A stretch of 36,204 bases of DNA from Prevotella sp. UBA1104 (lineage in GTDB: Bacteria > Bacteroidota > Bacteroidia > Bacteroidales > Bacteroidaceae). How positions within the stretch are numbered: the first letter of the stretch is position 1; the number at the start of each line of letters is the position of its first letter. The notes beneath the pieces were generated by a model. The model was not told the origin of the DNA and ran no database searches. It was given only the letters and a program-made list of their open reading frames with translations. Below, one piece after another: positions 21,725-30,821 of the stretch. The position numbers and the translations under genes are program-made. The DNA lies in the NCBI GenBank assembly GCA_002314055.1, contig DCBP01000080.1, positions 1 through 36,204 of the forward strand, in the 5' to 3' direction.

Positions 21725-24544
21725 ATGAACAAAAAACTTTTACTTATTTGGACGTTCCTGTTATGCTTTGTGATGGGAATGTCGGCGGACAAGGTGATTG
21801 TCTTTAATGAAAGTGAAGGAACCAGTGATTCTTCTACAAAACTTACAACAATGGAGGAGATTGTTAAATCGGGTTCCGAAAATCTTTCAAGTATTACAGA
21901 CATTTCAAATGTATATCTTGCAAGGGCTGGACGAGGTCTGAAACTTGGTGCAAGTTCTAAAAAAGGAACTATGACACTGAACCTGACAGCTCCATGTAAA
22001 CCGACGGCTATTAAGTTCAAGGCAATGTGGTATAAGACTGGCGAGCAGACTTTGTCCGTTGCCGGGCAGGATTTTACAGAATTGACAAGTGATGTTACAG
22101 AATATACTGTTACCCTTGATGGCAATACAGAAGTTTCTTCTATAGCTATTGCGACTGGAGGAAAACGTGCATACATAACACAAGTCTCTATAGTAGAAGC
22201 CGGTGGACAGCAAACCACTGCCACTCCAACCATCGAAGGCACGACCCCATTCTTCGGTTCAACAACCGTAACACTTGGTTGCACCACAGAGGGAGCAAAG
22301 ATTTACTATACTCTCGACGGCAACGACCCTACAAGCGCAAACGCCTTGTATGCAGACCCGTTTACACTCGACAAAACTACTACCGTTAAGGCAATTGCCT
22401 ATAATGGTGAGACCGCAAGTACTGTTGCTACGAAGGAATTCGTGCTTGCTCCAACAGTTGCTACAGTTGCCGAGCTGACAGCTCTGACACAGGGCACAGT
22501 GTTCCAGTTCTCTGGCGAACTGACAGTTATTGCCGCTCCTTCGGCAAAACACCTGTATGTTAAAGACGCTGCCGGAAACACTACTCTTTTGTTTGACGCT
22601 GCTGGTGGATTCGCATTCGAAGTCGGTCAGCACATCACAGCCGGATGGCAGGGTAAGGTTGACGTATTCAAGGGCCTCTTTGAGGCTGTTCCTACTACAA
22701 CTCTCACAGCCGTTGAAAGCGTGCAGGACGAAATCACATACGATACTAAGACTGCTGCCGACGTTACGGTGGAGAATGCAAACACCGTGGCTTGGCTGAA
22801 GGGCGTTACCTATACCGCTCCTGCAGACGGCAAAAAGGACTTTGAAATTAAGGAAGGCGAAACTACTGTTGCCGGCTATAACCAGTACGGTATCGTAATT
22901 GACGCTCCAGTTGAGGGCAGAACATACGACATCCTCGGCGTTATCAGCCGCTACAACGATAATGCTCAGTTCCAGCCTATCGATATCGACAGAGTACCGG
23001 TTACTGCAAATATCGAGATAAACGCAGAAACAGGTAAAGACCTGTCTGTACTTATTGCAGATAAGGCAGACGGCGACAAAGTCGGCAATTTGGCTATCAC
23101 CCTTGCTAAGGGTGGCGAATACACTCTGTCAACTCCTATAATCGTAGCCGGAACTCTTTCTATCACAGGTGATGCTGAGGAACCAGCTACAATCGATGCT
23201 TCTGGAAATGGAGGCGCATTTATCCTCTTGAATGCTGCTCCTGAGGAGAGCTTGAAGGGTACAGGCGACTACTATATCCTTAAGGGCGAGAATGCTATCT
23301 CTATAAGCAATGTTAACATAAAGGGCGTAAAGAATCAGTTTATCTACGACAACAACGTGCAGTATTGCGTAGAGAAGATGAAGGTAAACAACTGTACTGT
23401 TACTCTCTCAAGTGATGAGACGGCAACAGGAAACGGTGGTGGCGTATTCTCTTTCAAGAAAGGATTCATCAATACTCTTGATGTTGAAAACTCAACATTC
23501 TGGAATAATGGCGCTGCAGATGTGAAGTACTTCATAACATACAACAACAGTGGTCGTTGCTCACGCGCCGGATTTGAGAAGAATGAGGTTATATTTAAGA
23601 ATAACACGTTCTATAATGTAGCAAAGACAGGCTCGTTTGCTAATTACCCTGCTTTCAGCGGACAGAAGTCTTCTGCTTTCACAGTTATAGACAATATCTT
23701 TGTAGATTGCAGTAACGGTCAGGTTGCCCGCCGTATTTTGGGTAGCCGTGCAGCTTCTTCTTATACAGAAGTTACATTCGGCAACAATACTTATATGACA
23801 AACGTTCCTGCAACAGAGGATGCTGAGGCAACAGTTGTATTCGATGACTTGGGTAGCTATGATGTAAGCGGTACTGCAATCGAGGAAGACCCTATGTTCA
23901 AGGATGCTGCCAACGGCGACTTCACTATCGGTGCAAGCACTCGTCAGGCTTACTTGAAGACAGGTGCTCCACGTTGGCTCGTAGAGTTCGTTGGTGAGGA
24001 TATTACTACAGAGAAAGCTCAGTTGCAAGCTGAGATTCAGAAGGCAATGGATTTGATTACAGGTAAGGATGCCGAGACTGACGAAAACGTTAAGGCTCTC
24101 TCTGAGGCTATCAATAAGGCAAAGGAAGTCTACAACACTGCAGTATTCAAAAATGAGGTTGTTAAGGCTATCGAGGATCTTCAGGCTGCAGAAGAGGTTT
24201 ATCAGATTGCAGTAGCTAAGAAAGACTTGGCTGCTTTGATTGAAACAGCAAATGCTCTGATTGAGGGTAAGGATGCTACCGATGCTAATGTCGTAGCATT
24301 GAAGACGGTTATCGGGCAGGTTACTGAAGTAGCTGGTAAGGCAGACGTAACGTTGCAGGAACTGAAAGATGCTTTGACTGCATTGCAGGCCGCAATCGAC
24401 ACTTACAATCAAACTACCGGTATCTGTGGCGTTGATGCAGAAAATGCCGACAACGGTGCTTGGTACACTCTCCAGGGTGTAAAGGTAAACAAGGCCCAGA
24501 AGGGTGTCTTTATCCACAACGGAAAGAAAGTTGTTTTGAAGTAA
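21725..24544 (+). CDS. Large secreted multidomain beta-helix protein
   Basis: This 939-residue protein starts with a signal peptide (residues 1-21, ending MGMSA). A beta-rich N-terminal module precedes a chitobiase/beta-hexosaminidase C-terminal-like domain (about 166-243, with IYYTLDGNDPTSANALYADP). Two OB-like beta segments follow (about 245-425). Next comes a probable right-handed parallel beta-helix (about 430-760), with repeated N-rich turns such as VENSTFWNNG and FKNNTFYNV. Helical FIVAR-like repeats cover about 765-905, and the C-terminus ends GVFIHNGKKVVLK, as in Prevotella cell-surface proteins. It probably binds or cuts a plant or host polysaccharide outside the cell; catalytic residues could not be identified. 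ATG at 21725 opens the signal peptide. Confidence 0.8.
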   Translation: MNKKLLLIWTFLLCFVMGMSADKVIVFNESEGTSDSSTKLTTMEEIVKSGSENLSSITDISNVYLARAGRGLKLGASSKKGTMTLNLTAPCKPTAIKFKAMWYKTGEQTLSVAGQDFTELTSDVTEYTVTLDGNTEVSSIAIATGGKRAYITQVSIVEAGGQQTTATPTIEGTTPFFGSTTVTLGCTTEGAKIYYTLDGNDPTSANALYADPFTLDKTTTVKAIAYNGETASTVATKEFVLAPTVATVAELTALTQGTVFQFSGELTVIAAPSAKHLYVKDAAGNTTLLFDAAGGFAFEVGQHITAGWQGKVDVFKGLFEAVPTTTLTAVESVQDEITYDTKTAADVTVENANTVAWLKGVTYTAPADGKKDFEIKEGETTVAGYNQYGIVIDAPVEGRTYDILGVISRYNDNAQFQPIDIDRVPVTANIEINAETGKDLSVLIADKADGDKVGNLAITLAKGGEYTLSTPIIVAGTLSITGDAEEPATIDASGNGGAFILLNAAPEESLKGTGDYYILKGENAISISNVNIKGVKNQFIYDNNVQYCVEKMKVNNCTVTLSSDETATGNGGGVFSFKKGFINTLDVENSTFWNNGAADVKYFITYNNSGRCSRAGFEKNEVIFKNNTFYNVAKTGSFANYPAFSGQKSSAFTVIDNIFVDCSNGQVARRILGSRAASSYTEVTFGNNTYMTNVPATEDAEATVVFDDLGSYDVSGTAIEEDPMFKDAANGDFTIGASTRQAYLKTGAPRWLVEFVGEDITTEKAQLQAEIQKAMDLITGKDAETDENVKALSEAINKAKEVYNTAVFKNEVVKAIEDLQAAEEVYQIAVAKKDLAALIETANALIEGKDATDANVVALKTVIGQVTEVAGKADVTLQELKDALTALQAAIDTYNQTTGICGVDAENADNGAWYTLQGVKVNKAQKGVFIHNGKKVVLK

Positions 24545-24585
24545 TATATTCTTATACTAAGAAATAGTATATTATAATTATATGT

Positions 24586-24620
24586 AAAGCTGCCGGACCC
24601 ATAGTTCGGCAGCTTTTTTA
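24586..24620 (+). terminator. Terminator of the beta-helix protein gene
   Basis: AAAGCTGCCG pairs with CGGCAGCTTT across a short loop, followed by TTTTTTA. Confidence 0.85.
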
Positions 24621-24741
24621 TCTGACAGGAACAGCAATTCTCTTATTCTCAATTATAGCACAGTTCTTGTTTTATATAGTTCCACCGTATACGAAAATAA
24701 AAATAAACATTCATTTTTCTCGCTTATTCAGATTTTTGCAT

Positions 24742-24749
24742 TATCTTTG
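24742..24749 (+). promoter_or_regulatory. Promoter -7 box of the PASTA protein gene
   Basis: TATCTTTG fits TAnnTTTG. It overlaps an in-frame TTG at 24747, which therefore cannot be the start; the next ATG at 24786 is used. Confidence 0.55.
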
Positions 24750-24785
24750 CCTATTATTAAACAGAAAAAAGGCAAACAATACCTA

Positions 24786-25487
24786 ATGACGGCAAGTGAA
24801 TTCTTCAAGAAACTGATGAGCGGAAAGTTCTGGGCAAACATCGTGGCGATGTTCGGAGCTGTAGTATTGCTGTGTCTCGGAGTGAAGTTCGGACTTGACA
24901 TATATACTCACCATGGTGAGGAGATAGAAGTGCCAAACATTAAACATAAACTCTTCAGCGATGCAGAACAACTACTTTCAAACCGTGGACTTAAAATCGC
25001 AGTGGTCGATACGGGATATGTGCGCTCATTGCCGCCAGACTGCATTCTGGAACAGGTTGTTCCGGCTGGTTCAAAGGTGAAGAGGGGTAGGGTGGTATAC
25101 GTTATCGTAAATGCCAGCCATTCCCTAATGATTGCACTGCCGGATCTTATCGACAACAACTCTTATCGTGAGGCAAAGGCTAATCTCGTAGCCATGGGAT
25201 TCAAAGTCGGACCGCCGCAGTACGTCCCTGGAGAGAAAGACTGGGTCTATGGCATCACTTGTCGTGGAAGAAACCTGCACAACGGTGAAAGAGTGTCGGT
25301 TGATGAAGTGCTGACTATTCAGGTTGGTAATGGAGAGATGAATATGGACGAGGATATAACATATACTGATCCTGAATATGCTCCGACCGGCGACTCGATA
25401 AGTTCTCAACATCATCATGCAGAACCGGAAATAGAGGAAGGAGTGGGCGGAAAAGACGAGTTCGAGGTAGTTACCGGTCCGGAATAG
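24786..25487 (+). CDS. Membrane-anchored PASTA-domain protein
   Basis: This 233-residue protein has a short cytoplasmic N-terminus, one membrane segment (about residues 16-38, IVAMFGAVVLLCLGVKFGL) and two PASTA domains outside (about 42-112 and 113-185). These are followed by an acidic tail rich in Asp and Glu with an HHH patch. PASTA domains bind peptidoglycan or muropeptides in other proteins, usually on penicillin-binding proteins or kinases; here no kinase or transpeptidase domain is attached. The protein is a likely cell-wall binding factor. It precedes the pseudouridine synthase and, two genes on, ddl. Confidence 0.85.
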   Translation: MTASEFFKKLMSGKFWANIVAMFGAVVLLCLGVKFGLDIYTHHGEEIEVPNIKHKLFSDAEQLLSNRGLKIAVVDTGYVRSLPPDCILEQVVPAGSKVKRGRVVYVIVNASHSLMIALPDLIDNNSYREAKANLVAMGFKVGPPQYVPGEKDWVYGITCRGRNLHNGERVSVDEVLTIQVGNGEMNMDEDITYTDPEYAPTGDSISSQHHHAEPEIEEGVGGKDEFEVVTGPE

Positions 25488-25571
25488 AATATCCTTTCGA
25501 AACTACAGCGTGTTTCTATCGCTCCTGTTTGTTATAGTCCCATAAGTAGCATTACTCCAAAAAGAATAAAA

Positions 25572-26624
25572 ATGACAGACAATATAACATCTCCGGAACT
25601 TGAAGAAGAGCTCTCCGATGACGAAAACGGTCAGCTTTACGAACATCTGCGCATCGTCGTTGACAAAGGACAGGTGCCGTTGCGTATCGACAAGTTCATG
25701 ACAGAGAAATTGCAACATTCCAGTCGCAACCGCATACAGAAAGCTGCCGACTCGGGTTTTGTTCATGTAAACGACAAACCCGTTAAGAGCAACTATAAAG
25801 TACGTCCGCTCGATGTCATTACGTTGATGCTCGACCGCCCGCAACACGACAGCAGTATCGAGCCAGAGGATATACCTCTTAATATAGTATATGAAGACTC
25901 TGAGTTGATGGTCGTGAATAAGCCTGCCGGCATGGTTGTGCATCCGGGCTGTGGCAATTATCATGGCACTCTCGTTAATGCCGTGGCATGGCATCTTAAA
26001 GATGTGCCAGACTACGACCCTAACGACCCGGAAGTGGGACTGGTTCACCGAATAGACAAAGATACCAGCGGACTGCTCGTCGTGGCAAAAACGCCATTGG
26101 CAAAGACAAAGCTTGGAGTACAGTTCTTCAACAAGACCACACACCGCAGCTACAATGCTCTTGTATGGGGAAACTTCCCTGAAGACGAGGGACGTATAGA
26201 AGGCAATATCGGCAGAGACCCGAAAGACAGGCTCCGCATGACGGTATTCCCGCCAGACTCCGGAATAGGAAAAACGGCTGTTACCCACTATCGTGTAATT
26301 GAGCGCTTCGGTTATGTTACTCTCGTGGAATGTATTCTTGAGACAGGTCGTACGCATCAGATTCGTGCCCATATGAAGCATATCGGTCATCCGCTATTCA
26401 GCGACGAGCGTTATGGCGGCAATGAAATACTGCGTGGCGAGCGTTGTGGCAGCTATCAGCAGTTTATACGCAACTGTTTCAAAATCTGTCCGCGACAGGC
26501 TCTACATGCCAGGACCCTCGGGTTTGTGCATCCCAAGACGGGCAAGCAGATGGATTTTACATCGGAACTGCCGGAAGACATGACGTTGCTGCTGGAAAAG
26601 TGGCGAAGGAGAAGCCAAAGCTAA
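25572..26624 (+). CDS. rluD: RluD-type ribosomal large-subunit pseudouridine synthase
   Basis: This 350-residue enzyme isomerises specific uridines in 23S rRNA. An acidic lead (1-22) precedes an S4 RNA-binding domain (about 33-90). The RluA/RluD catalytic domain carries VNKPAGMVVHPG near 115-126, and GLVHRIDKDTSGLLV at 156-170 with catalytic D162. RTHQIRAHMKHIGHPLFSD follows. An insertion of about 25 residues after HPLFSDERYGG distinguishes it from the E. coli protein, and may be usual for the phylum. Rlu family assignment is firm; the exact target uridines are inferred. It starts 84 bases after the PASTA gene. Confidence 0.92.
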   Translation: MTDNITSPELEEELSDDENGQLYEHLRIVVDKGQVPLRIDKFMTEKLQHSSRNRIQKAADSGFVHVNDKPVKSNYKVRPLDVITLMLDRPQHDSSIEPEDIPLNIVYEDSELMVVNKPAGMVVHPGCGNYHGTLVNAVAWHLKDVPDYDPNDPEVGLVHRIDKDTSGLLVVAKTPLAKTKLGVQFFNKTTHRSYNALVWGNFPEDEGRIEGNIGRDPKDRLRMTVFPPDSGIGKTAVTHYRVIERFGYVTLVECILETGRTHQIRAHMKHIGHPLFSDERYGGNEILRGERCGSYQQFIRNCFKICPRQALHARTLGFVHPKTGKQMDFTSELPEDMTLLLEKWRRRSQS

Positions 26625-26626
26625 TG

Positions 26627-26655
26627 CCCCCTCCAACTCCCCCAAGGGGGAGTGT
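26627..26655. repeat. CCCCCTCCAACTCCCCC REP-like hairpin
   Basis: ACTCCCCC-AA-GGGGGAGT is a perfect hairpin (26636-26653) just after rluD. Its C-rich form resembles the element in the argG-argC gap and the common Bacteroidetes C-rich repeats. The lack of a T run makes it a poor terminator. Confidence 0.6.
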
Positions 26656-26684
26656 GCTGACAAGGTAAGGGCTGTTCTGTTATA

Positions 26685-26757
26685 GCTACTCATAGTTCTC
26701 TCAGTTCACCCAGCACTCCCAGTTACTCCCCGTTCTCCCAGCACTCCCAAAGAAAAT
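26685..26757 (+). repeat. Degenerate CACTCCCAGTT-type repeats in the ddl leader
   Basis: Units such as AGTTCTCTC, AGTTCACCC, AGCACTCCC, AGTTACTCCCC, GTTCTCCC and AGCACTCCC recur about every 9-11 bases before ddl. The reverse complement resembles the TTCTGGGAG array near 15645. Confidence 0.6.
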
Positions 26758-26779
26758 AACAAAAAAACACCATATCATT

Positions 26780-27796
26780 ATGAAAAATCTAAAAAGAACA
26801 ATAGCCATCGTTTGCGGTGGCGACTCATCAGAGCATGACGTGTCACTGCGCTCGGCACAGGGACTCTATTCTTTCTTCGACAAAGAGCGTTACAATGTAT
26901 ATATCGTTGACATGAAGGGCAACGACTGGCACGTGGAGCTCCACGACGGAACTACGGCACCTATCGACCGCAACGACTTCTCGTTTATGGAAAACGGCAA
27001 GCTTGTCCTCTTTGACTATGCCTACATAACAATACACGGCACTCCGGGCGAGAACGGAATCCTTCAGGGATATTTCGAACTCATCCACTTGCCTTATTCT
27101 ACAAGCGGTGTACTCGTAGAGGCTATGACATTCGACAAGTTCGTTCTCAACCAATATCTGCGCGGTTATGGTGTCAGCGTTGCCGATAGCCTGCTCATCC
27201 GTAAGGGATACGAAGCTCTTGTAAGCGACGACGAGATTGAAGAAAAAATCGGTATGCCGTGTTTCGTCAAGCCTGCTGCCGACGGCAGTAGTTTCGGCGT
27301 GTCAAAGGTGAAGAACAAAGACCAACTCGCTCCGGCAATCCGCAAGGCAATTATGGAGAGCGACGATGTGATGGTAGAGAAGTTTATCGATGGTACTGAG
27401 ATTTCTATCGGTTGCTATAAGACTCGTGAGAAGACTGTAGTGTTCCCTGCAACAGAGGTTGTTACACAAAACGAGTTCTTTGATTATGATGCCAAGTATA
27501 ACGGCAAGGTAACGGAGATTACTCCGGCTCGTCTCAGCAAAGAGACTACCGAAAGGGTTAATGAGATAACGAGTCATATCTACGACATTCTTCATTGCAA
27601 TGGTATCATCCGCATCGACTATATCATAAGCCGCGGTATGGGAAGCAACGGAGAGGAAGTTGACAAAGTGAACATGATAGAGATAAACACCACACCGGGA
27701 ATGACTGCCACAAGCTTTATTCCGCAGCAGGTTAAGGCTGCCGGACTTAGCATGACGGATGTCTTGACTGATATTGTGGAGAACCAGTTCAGATAA
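26780..27796 (+). CDS. ddl: D-alanine-D-alanine ligase
   Basis: This 338-residue ATP-grasp enzyme makes D-Ala-D-Ala for peptidoglycan, the substrate of MurF encoded near the end of the window. The N-terminus IAIVCGGDSSEHDVSLRSA is the Ddl signature. HGTPGENGILQGYFEL follows near 88-103, CFVKPAADGSSFGVSKV near 161-177 binds ATP, and MIEINTTPGMTATSFIP near the C-terminus supplies metal ligands and the substrate loop. Length is typical. The leader is full of short repeats and shows no clear TAnnTTTG box, so it may be read from further upstream. Confidence 0.96.
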   Translation: MKNLKRTIAIVCGGDSSEHDVSLRSAQGLYSFFDKERYNVYIVDMKGNDWHVELHDGTTAPIDRNDFSFMENGKLVLFDYAYITIHGTPGENGILQGYFELIHLPYSTSGVLVEAMTFDKFVLNQYLRGYGVSVADSLLIRKGYEALVSDDEIEEKIGMPCFVKPAADGSSFGVSKVKNKDQLAPAIRKAIMESDDVMVEKFIDGTEISIGCYKTREKTVVFPATEVVTQNEFFDYDAKYNGKVTEITPARLSKETTERVNEITSHIYDILHCNGIIRIDYIISRGMGSNGEEVDKVNMIEINTTPGMTATSFIPQQVKAAGLSMTDVLTDIVENQFR

Positions 27797-27804
27797 TCTG
27801 TATC

Positions 27805-27917
27805 GGCTTTGAAGTCCTATAGGATTATTAGTCTTATTTGTCTATTAATTTTATTAGTCTTATATCTCTTATTAGTCCTATAGGTCTTATATGTCTTATT
27901 AGTCCTATATAAATCAT
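27805..27917 (+). repeat. TTATTAGTCCTATAGG-type repeats, first array
   Basis: Variants of TTATTAGTC(C/T)TAT occur about nine times with a spacing of 10 to 14 bases between ddl and the acyltransferase gene. The same unit recurs at 29835-29879 and 36045-36097. Confidence 0.75.
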
Positions 27918-27927
27918 TAAAAAAACT

Positions 27928-29082
27928 ATGACAATTCCTTCAATTTACGACGATATCCGTCCTTTCGAACCAAACGAACTGCCCGCCGTATACAAGCGTT
28001 TGCTCGCAAACGAGCAGTTCCGCCAGGTCTTGGCATATCTGTATCCGGGGGTGCCCACAGAGGCAATAGGAAAGAAAATGACAGAATGTAAGACATGTCT
28101 TGATTTCCAGCTCGCTTTCTGCTATAAGTTTCTTGAAGAGCTTATGGCAAAGGCAAGCAAGGGACTTGACATGGATGTGAAGGACGTTGATGTAACGAAA
28201 CGCTACACCTTCGTCAGCAACCACCGCGATATAGTATTAGATTCGGCGTTGCTCGACAAACTGCTCTATGATGCTGGTTTCAAGACTACTTGTGAGATTG
28301 CTATCGGCGACAACCTACTTTCGTTACCGTGGGTAAAGGATCTGGTAAGACTTAACAAGTCCTTTATCGTACAGCGTTCTCTTCCGCCTCGCGAGATGCT
28401 GATGGCAAGCAAAAAGATGGCTGAATATATGCACTTCGTTATAAAGGAGAAGAACGACAATATTTGGATTGCTCAGCGAGAGGGTAGGGCAAAGGATTCC
28501 AATGACCGTACGCAGCCGGCTGTTCTCAAGATGATGGCTATGGGCGGCGAAGGATCGCCTGTAGAACGACTTATGCAGTTGCATATCGTACCGCTGGCAA
28601 TCTCTTATGAGTATGACCCTTGTGACTTCCTTAAGGCTGCCGAGTTCCAGCTGAAGCGTGATGTAGAGGGATGGAAGAAGTCGGCTGCCGATGATGTAAA
28701 CAGTATGCGCACCGGTATTATGGGATATAAAGGACGTGTTCATTACCATTGTGCACCGTGTATCGACGAATTCCTCGAAAACCTCTCGCCGGATATCCCG
28801 AAGACTAAGGTCTTTGATGTTATTGCAGAGCATATCGACAATGAGATTTTCCGCAATTACCGTCTTTATCCTTCTAATTACGTCGCTCTCGACTTGCTTG
28901 AAGGTTCGTCGGCACATGCCGGAGAATATTCAGCCGAAGATGCTGCGGCGTTCGGAAAATATATCGACGGACAATTGGCAAAGATAGATATACCCAACAA
29001 GGATGAGGCTTTCCTTCGAGAGCGTATGCTCACTATGTATGCCAATCCTGCACGTAATTATCTTTCCGTTGCCGGAAAATAG
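27928..29082 (+). CDS. Glycerol-phosphate acyltransferase family protein
   Basis: This 384-residue protein resembles PlsC/PlsB-like acyltransferases of Bacteroidetes. Block I is SNHRDIVLDSALL at residues 97-109, followed by LNKSFIVQRSLPPRE (block II) and IWIAQREGRAKDSNDRT (block III, phosphate contact). The spacing in block I is H99-x5-D105, whereas the canonical pattern is H-x4-D; D101 is an alternative acid. No membrane segment is obvious. It likely acylates a glycerol-phosphate or a similar acceptor at the membrane face. The next gene, a NigD-like lipoprotein, starts 14 bases after its stop, so they are probably co-transcribed. Confidence 0.78.
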   Translation: MTIPSIYDDIRPFEPNELPAVYKRLLANEQFRQVLAYLYPGVPTEAIGKKMTECKTCLDFQLAFCYKFLEELMAKASKGLDMDVKDVDVTKRYTFVSNHRDIVLDSALLDKLLYDAGFKTTCEIAIGDNLLSLPWVKDLVRLNKSFIVQRSLPPREMLMASKKMAEYMHFVIKEKNDNIWIAQREGRAKDSNDRTQPAVLKMMAMGGEGSPVERLMQLHIVPLAISYEYDPCDFLKAAEFQLKRDVEGWKKSAADDVNSMRTGIMGYKGRVHYHCAPCIDEFLENLSPDIPKTKVFDVIAEHIDNEIFRNYRLYPSNYVALDLLEGSSAHAGEYSAEDAAAFGKYIDGQLAKIDIPNKDEAFLRERMLTMYANPARNYLSVAGK

Positions 29083-29096
29083 AATGAGTGAAACAG

Positions 29097-29825
29097 ATGA
29101 GTAAGGTTTCAATATCCAACCCTGCCGTTGCCTGTCTCTTTTCGGCATTGCTCGTAGCATGTCTTGTGGCATGTGGCAATGATCCGTATGATACGGGCGA
29201 CGGCAGTCTCTCTTATATGAGAGCCGATTTCGTAGAGGTCTCCACTAACTCCAGTGCCGAGGCGGTATCTGCCGTTTCCGACGACGGAAAGATTCTCACT
29301 CTTTCGCCGGCTATCGGGGCAGACTGGCTTACGGCTAAGGATTCTGTCTACCGTGCCTTGCTTTATTATAATGTGGCTGAAGGGATGGATGCCGAACTCG
29401 TTGGCGAGGCAACGGTAAAGCCTATTGCCGTCGGCAACGTTATTGTGCCGAATGTCATTAATGCGAGCAGCGGTAACCGTGTGTATCCTGTAGATCCGGT
29501 AAATTTAGAGTCGATGTGGATGAGCAAAAACGGGAGGTATCTTAATCTTGACATTTCTGTTAAGGTAGGAGCAAAGGACGGCAAGATAGGTTCCCAGTCT
29601 ATTGGCGTTGCCTACGTCGGGAGTTATACAGGGAGTGACGGCTCTGTTGTACATAGACTCGTCTTTGCACATGGTCAGAATGGAGTGCCGGAGTATTATT
29701 CCAGTCAGGCATACGTCAGTATTCCGCTTTATCGCATGCCGTATGCCGTTACGAAGGCAGACCGCATCGAAATCACGGTTAACGACTATGATGGAAAGGT
29801 AACAAAGACTTTTGTTGTCGGATAG
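29097..29825 (+). CDS. NigD-like lipoprotein
   Basis: This 242-residue protein has a lipoprotein signal ending LVAC at residues 23-26, with lipidated C26. The sequence LSYMRADFVEVSTNSSAE after it, and a beta-rich body, fit the NigD-like family of Bacteroidetes. NigD was first noted beside a bacteriocin operon, but most homologues, as here, have no bacteriocin neighbour. ATG at 29097 was chosen; an in-frame GTG at 29088 would add three residues. A periplasmic or outer-membrane location is expected, function unknown. Confidence 0.8.
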   Translation: MSKVSISNPAVACLFSALLVACLVACGNDPYDTGDGSLSYMRADFVEVSTNSSAEAVSAVSDDGKILTLSPAIGADWLTAKDSVYRALLYYNVAEGMDAELVGEATVKPIAVGNVIVPNVINASSGNRVYPVDPVNLESMWMSKNGRYLNLDISVKVGAKDGKIGSQSIGVAYVGSYTGSDGSVVHRLVFAHGQNGVPEYYSSQAYVSIPLYRMPYAVTKADRIEITVNDYDGKVTKTFVVG

Positions 29826-29832
29826 TCTGCCG

Positions 29833-29880
29833 GCTTATTAGTTTTATTGGTCCTATCAGTCTTATTAATTCTATTAAAAA
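29833..29880 (+). repeat. TTATTAG-type repeats, second array (folP leader)
   Basis: CTTATTAGTTTTATTGGTCC, then TATCAGTCTTATTAATTCTA, form four or five degenerate units of the family at 27805-27917. They fill almost the whole gap before folP. Confidence 0.65.
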
Positions 29881-29888
29881 TAACAATC

Positions 29889-30752
29889 ATGTCAACAATA
29901 AATGCTAACGGACAACTCATTGACCTGTCTGAACCTCAGGTGATGGGTATCCTTAATGTTACTCCAGACTCTTTTTATGCCGGCAGTCGCAAGCAGTCGG
30001 AGAATGAAATAGCGACGCGTGCCGACCAGATTATTCGTGAGGGCGGTTCGATTATCGATATCGGAGCCTTCTCCACTCGTCCCGGCGCAGCTCAAGTCTC
30101 GGCAGAGGAGGAGATGGAACGAATGCGCCGCGCTCTGAAAATCGTTCGTGGCGTTCAGCCTGATGCCGTGTTGAGTATCGATACCTTCCGTCCGGAGATT
30201 GCACAGATGGCGGTTGAGGAATTTGGTGCGGCAATAATAAACGATGTGTCGGAGGGAAACATCAACGGAGCCTTCGGCGGTGCCGATGCCACCAATCCTA
30301 ACGGCGAAACGGAAGAGAACGACAGTCGGTATCCGGCAATCTTCCGTATGGTTGCCAAGCTCGGAGTTCCTTATATCCTTATGTCTACTCATGGCGAGAT
30401 GCGCGATATAATGATGAATTTTGCAAGAGAGGTACAGCTGCTTCGCGATCTTGGAGCAAAGGATATAATCCTCGACCCCGGATTCGGCTTCGGCAAGACC
30501 TTAGAGCAAAACTATTCTCTGCTTAATAACATGGAGCAACTGCTGGAGTTCAATCTTCCGCTTCTTGTCGGAGTATCGCGAAAGTCAATGATTTTCAAGC
30601 TTTTCGGCACTTCGCCTGCTGAGGCGCTCAATGGTACTTCGGTCATCAATACTATTTCTTTGCTCAAGGGAGCATCCATCCTTAGGGTTCACGACGTCAG
30701 GGAATGTGTAGAGGCTGTATCCATTGTCAAGGCTATGAAGGGAAATGTGTAG
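29889..30752 (+). CDS. folP: Dihydropteroate synthase
   Basis: This 287-residue enzyme joins p-aminobenzoate to dihydropterin pyrophosphate in folate synthesis and is the target of sulfonamides. Motifs: MGILNVTPDSFYAGSR near residues 17-32, IDIGAFSTRPGA near 56-67, LSIDTFRPEIA near 98-108, DILDPGFGFGKT-like IILDPGFGFGKT near 195-206, and VGVSRKSMI near 226-234. An insertion rich in Gly, Asn and Glu (about 125-145) follows NDVSEGNI. ATG at 29889 was chosen because the upstream in-frame start at 29847 lies in the repeat array. The diadenylate cyclase gene follows after 69 bases, an order seen in other Bacteroidetes. Confidence 0.95.
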   Translation: MSTINANGQLIDLSEPQVMGILNVTPDSFYAGSRKQSENEIATRADQIIREGGSIIDIGAFSTRPGAAQVSAEEEMERMRRALKIVRGVQPDAVLSIDTFRPEIAQMAVEEFGAAIINDVSEGNINGAFGGADATNPNGETEENDSRYPAIFRMVAKLGVPYILMSTHGEMRDIMMNFAREVQLLRDLGAKDIILDPGFGFGKTLEQNYSLLNNMEQLLEFNLPLLVGVSRKSMIFKLFGTSPAEALNGTSVINTISLLKGASILRVHDVRECVEAVSIVKAMKGNV

Positions 30753-30821
30753 ACTGTGTTTCTCTTCCGTACCCTTACGGAATGTGTGGTCGTTTTATTA
30801 TAACAATAGGTCGTTTTTAAG

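Noticed and set aside
23561..24517. 318-codon open frame antisense to the beta-helix protein gene
   Set aside because: Antisense shadow with no family signature; the sense frame has a signal peptide and recognisable domains.
25503..26390. 295-codon open frame antisense to rluD
   Set aside because: Antisense shadow of a clearly recognised gene.
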